Source: Planococcus circulans
GTDB taxonomy: Bacteria > Bacillota > Bacilli > Bacillales_A > Planococcaceae
DNA: 64,000 nucleotides
Direction of reading: 5' to 3'
NCBI RefSeq assembly: GCF_020023385.1
Contig: NZ_JAIQCL010000011.1
Coordinates: forward strand, 1 to 64,000
Shown: positions 51,104 to 58,681 of the stretch, piece by piece
Position numbering within the stretch: position 1 is the stretch's first letter
Layout: the number at the start of each line of letters is the position of its first letter
Made by a program: the position numbers and the translations under genes
Notes under the pieces: generated by a model
What the model was told of the DNA's origin: nothing
The model's input: only the letters and a program-made list of their open reading frames with translations
Databases searched by the model: none

Positions 51104-51862
51104 TTGCTGAATCATAACTTATCAAAAGAAGAGCTTGCCTATTGGGGTGATTGGCAACAACATCAGAATCCGGAGGCTGGCGACTACCTGGTTGAACAGT
51201 ATCTTCCTTTGGTTGATTACGTGATTCAACGGTTCATGATCAGTCTGCCAAAAACTGTGGAAAAAGACGATGTCCGCAGCTATGCTTACGAAGGTTTACT
51301 TGATGCCTTGAGTAAATTCAACATTGAACGGGATTTGAAATTTGAAACTTACGCTTCCTGGCGGATTAAAGGGGCAATCATTGATGGTTTGCGCCATAGT
51401 GACTGGCTTCCCCGGTCTGTACGGGATAAAGTGAAAAAAATTGAAAAAGCCTATCTTCTGCTAGAGCAGGAAAATGAAGCCGCCGTATCCGACGAACAGG
51501 TCAGCTCGTATTTAGGAATCACCAAAGCCGAACTCAATAAAACCGTTTCTGAAGCGGCATTATCGACCATGATTTCAATGGACGACGAGAACTTTGAAGA
51601 ACAAGGGGCACTGGGGCAGTATCATGTCGATTCACCCGAGCGCCACTTGTCAGATCAGATGACCAAAGAATCACTTGTCCGAGCCATTGAACGACTTCCG
51701 GAAAAAGAAAAAATTACCGTTTCCTTGTGTTATTTTGAAGAAATGAAATTAACCGAAATCGCAGAAATCCTCAACGTTAGTGTATCGAGAGTATCGCAGC
51801 TTCATTCTAAGGCAATGCTTCGATTGCATGCTTCAATTTTATCTGTGCATGACAACTTTTAA
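51104..51862 (+). CDS. sigD: Flagellar sigma factor SigD
   Basis: About 252 aa, sigma-28/FliA type. Region 2 (YLPLVDYVIQRFMISLP, FETYASWRIKGAIIDGLRHSDWLPRSVR), region 3 and region 4 (LPEKEKITVSLCYFEEMKLTEIAEIL, VSRVSQLHSKAMLRLHA). It transcribes late genes from the promoters seen at 19130, 21272 and 26122 and is held by FlgM. Start uncertain: TTG 51104 has GGTGGTG upstream and the expected N-terminal length; ATG 51089 and TTG 51083 are alternatives that add 5 or 7 residues. Confidence 0.95.
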   Translation: MLNHNLSKEELAYWGDWQQHQNPEAGDYLVEQYLPLVDYVIQRFMISLPKTVEKDDVRSYAYEGLLDALSKFNIERDLKFETYASWRIKGAIIDGLRHSDWLPRSVRDKVKKIEKAYLLLEQENEAAVSDEQVSSYLGITKAELNKTVSEAALSTMISMDDENFEEQGALGQYHVDSPERHLSDQMTKESLVRAIERLPEKEKITVSLCYFEEMKLTEIAEILNVSVSRVSQLHSKAMLRLHASILSVHDNF

Positions 51863-51893
51863 AATTTAAATTACGAAACAGAAGGTCCGGGTG

Positions 51894-52331
51894 ATGACTA
51901 CTATGATGTGGCTATTGATTGCGGTAATCATCTTATTGATGCTAATGAATATAAAACTGATGCTATCCGTTAAAAAGCAGCAGATAGACGAAGAAGAACC
52001 AGCTGAAATTCACGAAAGTATGGCAGAGTTTGTGGCGCAGCTTGAAAAAGAAAATGATGAACTTTACGATAAATTAATTGCCTATATTAAGGACAACGAA
52101 TTGCAGCTGGCAGAACGAATCGAACGCTTGGAAGAAAACCTTGCTTCTGATTTCGAAGAAGCACCCCAACTGGCTTCTATAGAAACGGAAAAGATGCTTC
52201 AGCTTTCCAAGCAAGGATTTTCTTCCAAGCAAATCGCCAAAGTACTCCAAGTCGACTACGGGAAAGTCGAGCTCGTTGTCAATATGAATAACAAGCAACA
52301 AGGGAACTTTAAAGAAGATGAGGTGCTGTAA
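51894..52331 (+). CDS. SwrB-like membrane protein (DUF6115 type)
   Basis: 145 aa from ATG 51894 (a GTG lies one codon upstream). One N-terminal membrane helix (MMWLLIAVIILLMLMNIKLML), an acidic coiled-coil middle and a C-terminal HTH-like end (KQGFSSKQIAKVLQVDYGKVELVVNM). This is the layout of SwrB, which follows sigD in B. subtilis and promotes flagellar basal body maturation and swarming. Sequence conservation is low, so the assignment relies mainly on position and layout. Confidence 0.75.
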   Translation: MTTMMWLLIAVIILLMLMNIKLMLSVKKQQIDEEEPAEIHESMAEFVAQLEKENDELYDKLIAYIKDNELQLAERIERLEENLASDFEEAPQLASIETEKMLQLSKQGFSSKQIAKVLQVDYGKVELVVNMNNKQQGNFKEDEVL

Positions 52332-52769
52332 TTGCGCATTGACAGCCAAAGTAATATCCAGAAAGAAAGGTTACCGGTACAAGCAACGGGAAATAAAAAT
52401 GGCGATCTTTTTTTGAATGCCATGAAAAAATCCCAGTCAAAGCTTCACAATGATTCGCTGAACCAATTAATGGAGCGCGTAGACGTACAAGGACAAAAAC
52501 TTTCCAACCAGCGGACACTTGAAAATTTGATAAATTACAAGCAGGCGGTCAAACAATTTGTCAGCGAGTCCACCCGCCATGGTCTGCATTTATCTGACGA
52601 ACAAAGCCAAATGCCGGGCGGCGGAATGAAGTCTCATCAAATCATTAAAGTAATTGATAAGAAATTGATTGAAATCCAAGACCAAGTATTGAATAATGAA
52701 GAAGCAGGTATTGGTACTTTAGATCTAGTAGGGGAAGTTAAAGGTCTGCTTATCAATTTATATATGTGA
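52332..52769 (+). CDS. yaaR: YaaR family (DUF327) protein
   Basis: 145-aa protein of the YaaR/DUF327 family: FLNAMKKSQSKLHNDSLNQLMERVDVQGQKLSNQRTLENLINYKQAVKQFVSEST with the family coiled coil, and IKVIDKKLIEIQDQVLNNE near the end. Function unknown. In B. subtilis yaaR lies near holB; here it is the penultimate gene of the flagellar operon. TTG start at 52332, overlapping nothing, with GAGGTG upstream. Confidence 0.85.
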   Translation: MRIDSQSNIQKERLPVQATGNKNGDLFLNAMKKSQSKLHNDSLNQLMERVDVQGQKLSNQRTLENLINYKQAVKQFVSESTRHGLHLSDEQSQMPGGGMKSHQIIKVIDKKLIEIQDQVLNNEEAGIGTLDLVGEVKGLLINLYM

Positions 52770-52799
52770 ATACGATTATCTAGTAATAGGAGGGCAGAG

Positions 52800-53156
52800 A
52801 TGGACAATAACCGCCGTGAGTTTTTTCGATTATGGTTCGATGATTCAATTGAAGGTTACGTTTCAGTTAAAGGGGCAGAACTTGTTCCTGTAAAAATTTA
52901 CAACATAAGTGCGGGCGGACTAGGATTTTATTCTAAGGTTAGCAATGCTTTGAATGAATCGATCATTTGTCATTTTAAAGTTCTAGAAGGATCTTTTGCA
53001 TTAGCAGGTTCTATTGTCCGGAAAATTCCTCAAAAAGATAAGGGAATAATTGAATACGGTGTTGAGTTTTCTGTAGACCAGGGAACGTCTTCCGAGCTAT
53101 TCAAGCAACTGAACTACTATCAGATCCGCCAACGTAAAGGATTACTGGCCGAATAA
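52800..53156 (+). CDS. Stand-alone PilZ domain protein, c-di-GMP receptor
   Basis: 118-aa PilZ domain without the YcgR N-domain found in B. subtilis YpfA. Both c-di-GMP motifs are present: RxxxR at Arg6-Arg10 (RREFFRL) and NxSxxG (YNISAGGLGF), followed by a beta barrel (CHFKVLEGSFALAGSIVRKI, YGVEFSV). PilZ proteins bound to c-di-GMP can brake the flagellar motor; as the last gene of the flagellar operon this one is a good candidate. GGAGGGCAG precedes the ATG. A terminator follows at 53179. Confidence 0.9.
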   Translation: MDNNRREFFRLWFDDSIEGYVSVKGAELVPVKIYNISAGGLGFYSKVSNALNESIICHFKVLEGSFALAGSIVRKIPQKDKGIIEYGVEFSVDQGTSSELFKQLNYYQIRQRKGLLAE

Positions 53157-53170
53157 AATCACATGTTAAT

Positions 53171-53204
53171 AAAAAAAGAACAGGCCCTTGAGGTCTGTTT
53201 TTTT
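53171..53204 (+). terminator. Terminator of the flagellar operon
   Basis: AACAGGCC pairs with GGTCTGTT (one G-T pair) across CTTGA, with an A-run before and T7 after. Marks the end of the 21-kb flgB-pilZ unit. Confidence 0.9.
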
Positions 53205-53305
53205 GTGTGTGAAATTCCAACAGGTGAAGTTCTTCTTTTGATAGAAGGAATTTCTATGGAAAAAAGAGAAGTAATAGCCATACGAGAAAAGAGAAGGTGG
53301 AGAAC

Positions 53306-54079
53306 ATGCAGGCACCGACAGAGATTCTTTCCGTTTGGCGGCAGTTTGATGGCTTTCCGATGGAGACTTTAACCAAAGTCTGGTACTACCAGCGGTCAGG
53401 CGAACAGAAACAGCGCAGCGTGGAATTGATGGAAGAGCATCGTGTACAATACGGCATCACCGGTAATTGTTTTGATTTGGCGATTTGGTTGTTGGACGCT
53501 TTTGATCGGGCGGGTGTAAAAGCCTATCCGGCAGGCAGTGGACTGGGGACAGAACAGGCGCATGCAGCCATCGTGGCAGAGGACGCGGATGGCCGCAGAT
53601 TTCTCTGCGATTTAGGGGACCAATGGATTCAGCCAATTCTGGTGGATGTAGACAGCCCGGAATTCAACGGCGACAGGTTGTGGGGATTTTTTCCGGGAGC
53701 GGAAGTTCAGGTGAAACCCACTGATAATGGGATTGAGGTTATTTATTTCCGGCCGAACGGCAAACAGTCCAATCAGGTCTATACCATAAAGCCAGTTGAA
53801 CGGACAGAATTTCTGGCTGCGGCCGAGTATTCTCAGCACCATATTCATCCGGAACCGTTGGTCGAAGTTCGCTTGCAGGAAAAAGGCGAGACCGTCCACT
53901 GGGAGTTCGATAATTGGAAAAGCTTTTTAAGCACGAGCACCGGCCTGTATCCTGACGATCAGATTGAGACTTTGGAGGAATGGGTAGAAAGAATACATGG
54001 TAAAACGCATTATGATAAGGAATTTCTTACAGAAACTTTAGGGTTTTACCGGCGGCTGAATTTGGGCAGCAGTGAATGA
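53306..54079 (+). CDS. Arylamine N-acetyltransferase-like protein
   Basis: 257-aa protein with an apparent cysteine-protease-like catalytic triad of the NAT/transglutaminase fold: Cys55 (GNCFDLA), His86 (QAHAAIV) and Asp102 (CDLGD). NAT enzymes use acetyl-CoA to acetylate aromatic amines through the Cys; the triad spacing (31 and 16) is close to that of NAT. Overall similarity to true NAT seems weak, and a different acyltransferase or cysteine hydrolase is possible. ATG at 53306 lies 5 nt after AAGGTGG; a GTG at 53297 overlaps that site. Confidence 0.65.
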   Translation: MQAPTEILSVWRQFDGFPMETLTKVWYYQRSGEQKQRSVELMEEHRVQYGITGNCFDLAIWLLDAFDRAGVKAYPAGSGLGTEQAHAAIVAEDADGRRFLCDLGDQWIQPILVDVDSPEFNGDRLWGFFPGAEVQVKPTDNGIEVIYFRPNGKQSNQVYTIKPVERTEFLAAAEYSQHHIHPEPLVEVRLQEKGETVHWEFDNWKSFLSTSTGLYPDDQIETLEEWVERIHGKTHYDKEFLTETLGFYRRLNLGSSE

Positions 54080-54097
54080 AGGGATAGGGGAGTTGGC

Positions 54098-54784
54098 ATG
54101 ATCAGAGCCGTTATTTTTGATTTGGATGGGACCTTATTGGATCGGGACCGTTCGCTCGAAGCGTTTATAGACGAACAGCACAACTGCTTAGCTGAACACC
54201 TGCAGCATATACCGAAGGATCAGTTCGCCAAGCGCTTTATCGAATTGGATGCCAAAGGGTATGTCTGGAAAGACCGCGTCTATCAGCAATTGATCGAGGA
54301 GTTTGAGATTAAAGGGATTGGCTGGGAGACACTGCTGGATGATTACGTGAAAAATTTCCACGTTCACTGCATCCCGTTTCCGAATTTACTCTCCATGCTG
54401 GAAGACTTGGCCGGGAAATCAATTCGGTTAGGGATAATCACCAACGGCAGAGGGCAATTTCAGCTCGACAATATCCTGGCATTGGGAATTCAAGAATATT
54501 TTGAAGAGATTCTGATCTCGGAATGGGAAGGCGTGTCCAAACCCGATCCGGCTATTTTCCAAAAAGCGTTAGCCCGTTTGGGAATTTCTCCGGATGAGGC
54601 GGTTTATATCGGAGATCATCCCCAAAATGACATTCAGGCCGCACAGGCAATCGGCATGAAAGCCATTTGGAAGAAAGATCCCCATTGGAGTTGCCTGGAT
54701 GCAGATGGAGAAATTGAGGATTTAAATGAAATCGGCAGATTGGTTGGGCAGTTTAACACCCAAGAATTAAAAGCGCAGCTGTAG
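54098..54784 (+). CDS. HAD-superfamily hydrolase
   Basis: 228-aa haloacid-dehalogenase fold phosphatase. Motif I DLDGTLLD with Asp8 nucleophile and Asp10, motif II ITNG, motif III Lys in SKPDPAIFQ, motif IV IGDHPQND. The cap helical region lies at residues 15-85. This is the group of phosphoglycolate phosphatase/YjjG-like enzymes acting on small phosphorylated metabolites; substrate unknown. Ribosome binding site GGATAGGGGAG; 18 nt after the NAT-like gene, likely cotranscribed. Confidence 0.88.
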   Translation: MIRAVIFDLDGTLLDRDRSLEAFIDEQHNCLAEHLQHIPKDQFAKRFIELDAKGYVWKDRVYQQLIEEFEIKGIGWETLLDDYVKNFHVHCIPFPNLLSMLEDLAGKSIRLGIITNGRGQFQLDNILALGIQEYFEEILISEWEGVSKPDPAIFQKALARLGISPDEAVYIGDHPQNDIQAAQAIGMKAIWKKDPHWSCLDADGEIEDLNEIGRLVGQFNTQELKAQL

Positions 54785-54829
54785 TCAAAAAAGTTGTATG
54801 ATAAAAAGTGACAGGGAGAAAAGGGGCAG

Positions 54830-55306
54830 GTGAAGTACAGCATGGAACTTAAAACGCAATTACAGTTTGAACTGACCGAATTTGCAGCTGGCCGGGAAAC
54901 AGAGCGCATACCGGCAATCGGGAACTATGAGTACTGGCTCCTGCTGATGGAATACTTTCTGGCGAAATCCGATCTCTTTGAAATCCATTGTTTTGATGAA
55001 GAAGCGGCGATAATTGAAGAGCTCAATTCAAATTTACCCGGATTGTTCGAGGTCGATAAAAAGCAGGGGATGACCATTTTTTCCGGTCTTCTGACATTGG
55101 AAAACGCAGAATACCTCATGACCCGCCATGTCAGCGCGGAGAAAAAGCTGAAGTGGTTTTCAGTTTTTTTGAGTAGAGGCGAGCAGCATATTTTCTCATC
55201 GGAGCATTGGGGCACTGAATTTTTCGTTCCGGATGTCACAGAAGATGACCTGCTGTTCATCAAACATGTCGCACCGGACGATACTCATTTCAACCAGTAC
55301 ACGTAA
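54830..55306 (+). CDS. Unrecognised protein
   Basis: 158-aa acidic protein (GTG start at 54830, 5 nt after AAAGGGG; an ATG lies 4 codons later). No domain recognised. No signal peptide and no membrane helix. It looks like a compact alpha/beta protein: helices at about 5-20 and 30-50, strands around GMTIFSGLLT and WFSVFLSRGEQH, and a hydrophobic C-terminal part ending HFNQYT. Follows the HAD gene by 45 nt and is followed by a terminator, so it closes the NAT-HAD unit. No function can be given. Confidence 0.75.
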   Translation: MKYSMELKTQLQFELTEFAAGRETERIPAIGNYEYWLLLMEYFLAKSDLFEIHCFDEEAAIIEELNSNLPGLFEVDKKQGMTIFSGLLTLENAEYLMTRHVSAEKKLKWFSVFLSRGEQHIFSSEHWGTEFFVPDVTEDDLLFIKHVAPDDTHFNQYT

Positions 55307-55348
55307 ACGGGCTTAGTGGAAAATAGGAAATTCAGGAGCATGAACAAG

Positions 55349-55376
55349 AACCGGCCATCTACTTGACCGGTTTTTT
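55349..55376 (+). terminator. Terminator after the unknown gene
   Basis: AACCGG pairs with CCGGTT through a longer stem (GAACCGG...ACCGGTTTTTT), then T6. Just before the Nudix gene. Confidence 0.85.
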
Positions 55377-55400
55377 GATATGCTAAAGGAAAAAAGGGGC

Positions 55401-56036
55401 ATGAGAATGGAAACAGAAAAAATACGCGTATACGACGAAGAGGGAAATCCAAAAGGAATAACTACTCGGCAGGATGTGCACGAAAAAGGCGATTGGCACG
55501 ACACCTTTCATTGTTGGCTGGCAGGCCGCCAAGGTGATCGAGATGTTGTTTATCTCCAGTTGCGCAGCGAAACTAAAAAAGACTTCCCAGGACTTTTCGA
55601 CATTACGGCAGCCGGCCATCTATTGGCGGAGGAGACGGTTGAAGATGGCGTCCGGGAAGTACGGGAAGAGCTTGGCGTGCCAGTGGATTTTGGCGACTTG
55701 TGCTCGCTTGGTATGGTCAAGGATCAAATTGCCTTGCCGGGGTTTACGGATAATGAGCGCTGCCATTGCTTCTTATACAAAGAGTTGGAGAACATTGACC
55801 TTAGGTTTGAGTTGCAGCTGGAAGAAGTGTCGGGTGTAGCGAAATTGGACTTCGGGGAATTAGCGGCATTATTCAGGAGGGAAAAAGAAAGAGTAGTCAT
55901 TGAAGGCTTTGAAGTAGTACCCGATGGCAGCAAGAGGACGTTTGTAAGGGAAATCGGTTTACAGGACTTAGTGCCGCATAGCGCAGGCTATTTGGAAAAA
56001 ATCATTGAGTCCATTGCTCAGGAATTAAATAGGTGA
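55401..56036 (+). CDS. Nudix hydrolase, isopentenyl-diphosphate-isomerase-like
   Basis: 211-aa Nudix protein of the IDI-like branch: N-terminal VYDEEGNPKGITTRQDVHEKGDWHDTFHCW, then the Nudix box with GHLLAEETVEDGVREVREELGV (described by its ends; one residue shorter than the standard G-x5-E-x7-REUxEExGU), then a helical C-terminus. IDI-like Nudix proteins hydrolyse nucleotide diphosphates or isomerise IPP; true IDI needs Cys and Glu at set positions, which are not clear here. ATG 55401 and ATG 55407 (better spacing to AAGGGG) are both possible starts. Confidence 0.85.
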   Translation: MRMETEKIRVYDEEGNPKGITTRQDVHEKGDWHDTFHCWLAGRQGDRDVVYLQLRSETKKDFPGLFDITAAGHLLAEETVEDGVREVREELGVPVDFGDLCSLGMVKDQIALPGFTDNERCHCFLYKELENIDLRFELQLEEVSGVAKLDFGELAALFRREKERVVIEGFEVVPDGSKRTFVREIGLQDLVPHSAGYLEKIIESIAQELNR

Positions 56037-56086
56037 TTTTTTTGCTTAACCAAGTTAATTTTTGAATGGCTTAAGTTAATTACAGC

Positions 56087-56122
56087 AAAACGGCAATGGC
56101 TGGGAACAGGCATTGCCGTTTT
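56087..56122. terminator. Bidirectional terminator Nudix / DUF3899
   Basis: AAAACGGCAATG pairs with CATTGCCGTTTT across a 12-nt loop. Convergent genes on both sides. Confidence 0.92.
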
Positions 56123-56134
56123 ATCTAATTCTTT

Positions 56135-56506
56135 CTACTTCAAGTAATACAAAGCAATGGAAACCAGCAGACTGCTTAGGCAAAAGAGCAGTCCGATTTG
56201 TAGAAAAGAGATTCGGTTCGGGAATTCCTTTCGGTAATCCGCTGACTCAAAAGAACGTTTTTCACTTTCCCGGATCAGCTGGTCTTTTTTATTTACTTTT
56301 GCAAAAAAGTTTCGGGTGCTTTTGAAAAAAGCTGTAAAAAATTGCCCCTCGATCAATACCATGATGAAATAGATCATGACCAGCAAAAGCCCGACCAAAA
56401 ATAACGCATCAAACCAGGTCAGGATTGTCCACTGCCTATATAGGAAGAAAGGCAACACGAGTGAGCTGCCCAGGGAAACCAAAAACAAAAATCCTTTAAA
56501 ATTCAT
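56135..56506 (-). CDS. DUF3899 family membrane protein
   Basis: 123-aa integral membrane protein with three hydrophobic segments (about 5-22, 30-53, 100-120) and a basic middle loop (FFKSTRNFFAKVNKKDQLIRESEKR). Resembles DUF3899 proteins; function unknown. The ATG at 56506 lies behind GAAAGGGTC; the longer frame to 56545 adds 13 residues without a ribosome binding site. Single gene, convergent with the Nudix gene and divergent from oppA. Confidence 0.75.
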   Translation of the reverse strand: MNFKGFLFLVSLGSSLVLPFFLYRQWTILTWFDALFLVGLLLVMIYFIMVLIEGQFFTAFFKSTRNFFAKVNKKDQLIRESEKRSFESADYRKEFPNRISFLQIGLLFCLSSLLVSIALYYLK

Positions 56507-56578
56507 GCATGTCGACCCTTTCTTTACATAATAGAAGATTACCATGTTATTTATATATTTGAAAATTTAAACATCTTG

Positions 56579-56607
56579 TTGCCATTTTTTGCAATAACAA
56601 TTATGAT
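56579..56607 (+). promoter_or_regulatory. SigA promoter of the opp operon
   Basis: TTGCCA and TATGAT separated by exactly 17 nt, a good vegetative promoter 35 nt before the oppA start. Confidence 0.7.
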
Positions 56608-56641
56608 TAAAGAGAATAATCAAAAAACTGGGGGTAGGAAA

Positions 56642-58285
56642 ATGGGGAGAAAGAGAAAAACACAGATTTTCATGATCATGATTGCATTCGTTTTATTTTT
56701 ATCGGGATGTAACTTCAATTCTTCCGAAAGTTCGAATGAGGAGAACGCAGCAGCAGAAGGGGAAGCTGGGCAAGTATTGAACATCTCGACTACGGCAGAC
56801 ATTCCTACTTTAGATTCGACAAAAGCACATGACGGCATTGCGTTTACGGTGCTGAATAATGTCAATGAAGGACTTTACCGCCAAGATGAAAACCACGAAC
56901 CGATTGAAGCATTAGTAACGGAACATACAGAAAACGAGGATCAAAGTGTACATACTTTCACATTGCGCGACTCGAACTGGAGCAATGGGGATCCGGTTAC
57001 AGCACAGGATTTCGAATATGCCTGGAAACGCGTCATGAAAGACGCAAGCCCGTATAACTTTATGTTCGTAACCGCAGGGATCAAAAATGCTGAAGCGATC
57101 ATGAACGAAGAAATGGATGCAGAAGAATTAGGCGTTAAAGCAATTGATGAGAAGACATTGGAAGTTACCTTAGAGGCAGCAAATCCATTGTTCCAGTCAT
57201 TGATGACATTCCCGACTTTCCTGCCTCAAAACCAGAAGTTTGTTGAAGAGCAAGGGGACCAATACGCATTGGAAGCGGAAAACATCCTGTTCAACGGACC
57301 ATTTACATTGGTTGATTGGACACATGAGCAAGGTTGGAAGTACGAAAAGAACGAAGATTACTGGGATGCAGATACAGTTCAGCTTGATGCAGTGAATGCC
57401 TATGTCGTCAAAGACCCGGCAGCTGGTGTCAACTTGTACGAAACAAACAAAGTGGATCGCATTGTCTTAAGTTCAGAGGCCGTTGACCAGAACAAAGACG
57501 ACGAAAACTTTGACACAATCCTGGAACCGGAAATCATTTTCCTTCGCTTCAATCATAACCATCCGGTACTGGGCAATAAAAACATCCGCCAAGCAGTCAA
57601 TATGGCGATTGATAAAGAAAGTTTAACAGATGTTATTTTGAAGAACGGTTCTACAGCATTAAACGGTGTGGTTCCGGAAGGGTTCTTTAAATCTCCGTCA
57701 GGCGAAGATTTCCGTGACTTGAACGGGGACTTTAACACAGGCACGGTTGAAGAAGCTCAAGCACTTTGGGAAAAGGGCTTGAAAGAAACCGGCGCAACAG
57801 AAGTCACAGTCTCCATTAACATCGCGGATTCTGAAGACCATAAAAAAGTGGCTGAGTACATCCAGGCACAATTGGAAGACAATCTTCCAGGATTCAAATT
57901 GGATATCAAAGCAGTTCCTTTCGCACAGCGTCTGGAAATCGAAAAGGCAGTCGAGTACGACTTGTCCCTTTCCTCATGGGGACCGGATTACAGCGACCCG
58001 ATGACGTATTTGGATATGTGGCTGGAAGGCGGATCCGCTAACCGCATGGATTATTCAAATGCCAAGTTGGAAGAATTGGTATCAGCAGCAAGAACGGAAA
58101 CAGATCTTGAAGCCCGCTACCAAATGCTGTTGGACATTGAGAAAATCCTGTTGGAAGAAGATGCAGCAATCGTGCCGCTTTACCAAGAAGGCGCAGCTGT
58201 CTTGATGAGAAGCAAAATCAAAAATCTATTGGTGCATCCAACTGGGGCTTCATTCTCCTACAAATGGGTGACGATCGAAGAATAA
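56642..58285 (+). CDS. oppA: Oligopeptide-binding lipoprotein OppA
   Basis: 547-aa extracellular solute-binding protein (SBP_bac_5). Lipobox LSGC with lipidated Cys23, then a Ser/Glu-rich linker. Typical OppA blocks: PTLDSTKAHDGIAFTVLNNVNEGLYR, TVTAQDFEYAWKRVMKD-like (NGDPVTAQDFEYAWKRV), and DPAAGVNLYETNKVDR. ATG 56642 follows GGGGGTAGG; the longer frame from 56576 lies over the promoter. First gene of the opp operon. Confidence 0.93.
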   Translation: MGRKRKTQIFMIMIAFVLFLSGCNFNSSESSNEENAAAEGEAGQVLNISTTADIPTLDSTKAHDGIAFTVLNNVNEGLYRQDENHEPIEALVTEHTENEDQSVHTFTLRDSNWSNGDPVTAQDFEYAWKRVMKDASPYNFMFVTAGIKNAEAIMNEEMDAEELGVKAIDEKTLEVTLEAANPLFQSLMTFPTFLPQNQKFVEEQGDQYALEAENILFNGPFTLVDWTHEQGWKYEKNEDYWDADTVQLDAVNAYVVKDPAAGVNLYETNKVDRIVLSSEAVDQNKDDENFDTILEPEIIFLRFNHNHPVLGNKNIRQAVNMAIDKESLTDVILKNGSTALNGVVPEGFFKSPSGEDFRDLNGDFNTGTVEEAQALWEKGLKETGATEVTVSINIADSEDHKKVAEYIQAQLEDNLPGFKLDIKAVPFAQRLEIEKAVEYDLSLSSWGPDYSDPMTYLDMWLEGGSANRMDYSNAKLEELVSAARTETDLEARYQMLLDIEKILLEEDAAIVPLYQEGAAVLMRSKIKNLLVHPTGASFSYKWVTIEE

Positions 58286-58306
58286 AGACAGGTTTACAGC
58301 TTATAG

Positions 58307-58348
58307 ATACGAGGGTGTAGCCGATTGACGGGCGCCCTCGTATTTTTT
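58307..58348 (+). terminator. Terminator behind oppA
   Basis: ATACGAGGG pairs with CCCTCGTAT across an 18-nt loop, then T6. Probably a partial terminator that lets oppA be expressed more than oppBCD, as is usual for binding-protein genes. Confidence 0.88.
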
Positions 58349-58384
58349 GATGACTTGCGCATTTCGGGTTGTCGGGGCTTAACA

Positions 58385-58654
58385 GGCGCTTGCGCTTTTC
58401 TTCCTTGTCCAGGCTTCAGCGCCCAGCTCTTTGGGTCATAAGCCAACTCAGCTGTGCGGCTGAAAACATGCCACTTCGCTGATTCGTCTTATGCCCGGCA
58501 GAGCTACACGGGCGCTTGCGCTTTTCTTCCTTGTCCAGGCTTCAGCGCCCAGCTCTTTGGGTCATAAGCCAACTCAGCTGTGCGGCTGAAAACATGCCAC
58601 TTCGCTGATTCGTCTTATGCCCGGCAGAGCTACACGGGCGCTTGCGCTTTTCTT
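58385..58654. repeat. Perfect 126-bp tandem duplication of a palindromic element
   Basis: Copies at 58385-58510 and 58511-58636 are identical base for base, and the first 18 bases occur a third time at 58637-58654. Each copy contains a long imperfect palindrome: AGCGCCC (58418-58424) with GGGCGCT (58510-58516), AGCTCT with AGAGCT, and TTGGGTCATAAG with CTTATGCCCGG around a CAGCTGTGCGGCTG core. No ORF. The remaining part of the 396-bp oppA-oppB gap holds the terminator and a GAGGTG-type ribosome binding site for oppB. Confidence 0.97.
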
Positions 58655-58681
58655 ATTACCCTACAGAACTGAGGTGTTCGC

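Noticed and set aside
53163-53372. Small frame of 69 codons after the PilZ gene
   Set aside because: It covers the operon terminator and overlaps the start of the NAT-like gene in another frame; composition is not protein-like.
58385-58654. CRISPR array
   Set aside because: Two directly adjacent 126-bp copies without spacers are a tandem duplication, not repeat-spacer structure.
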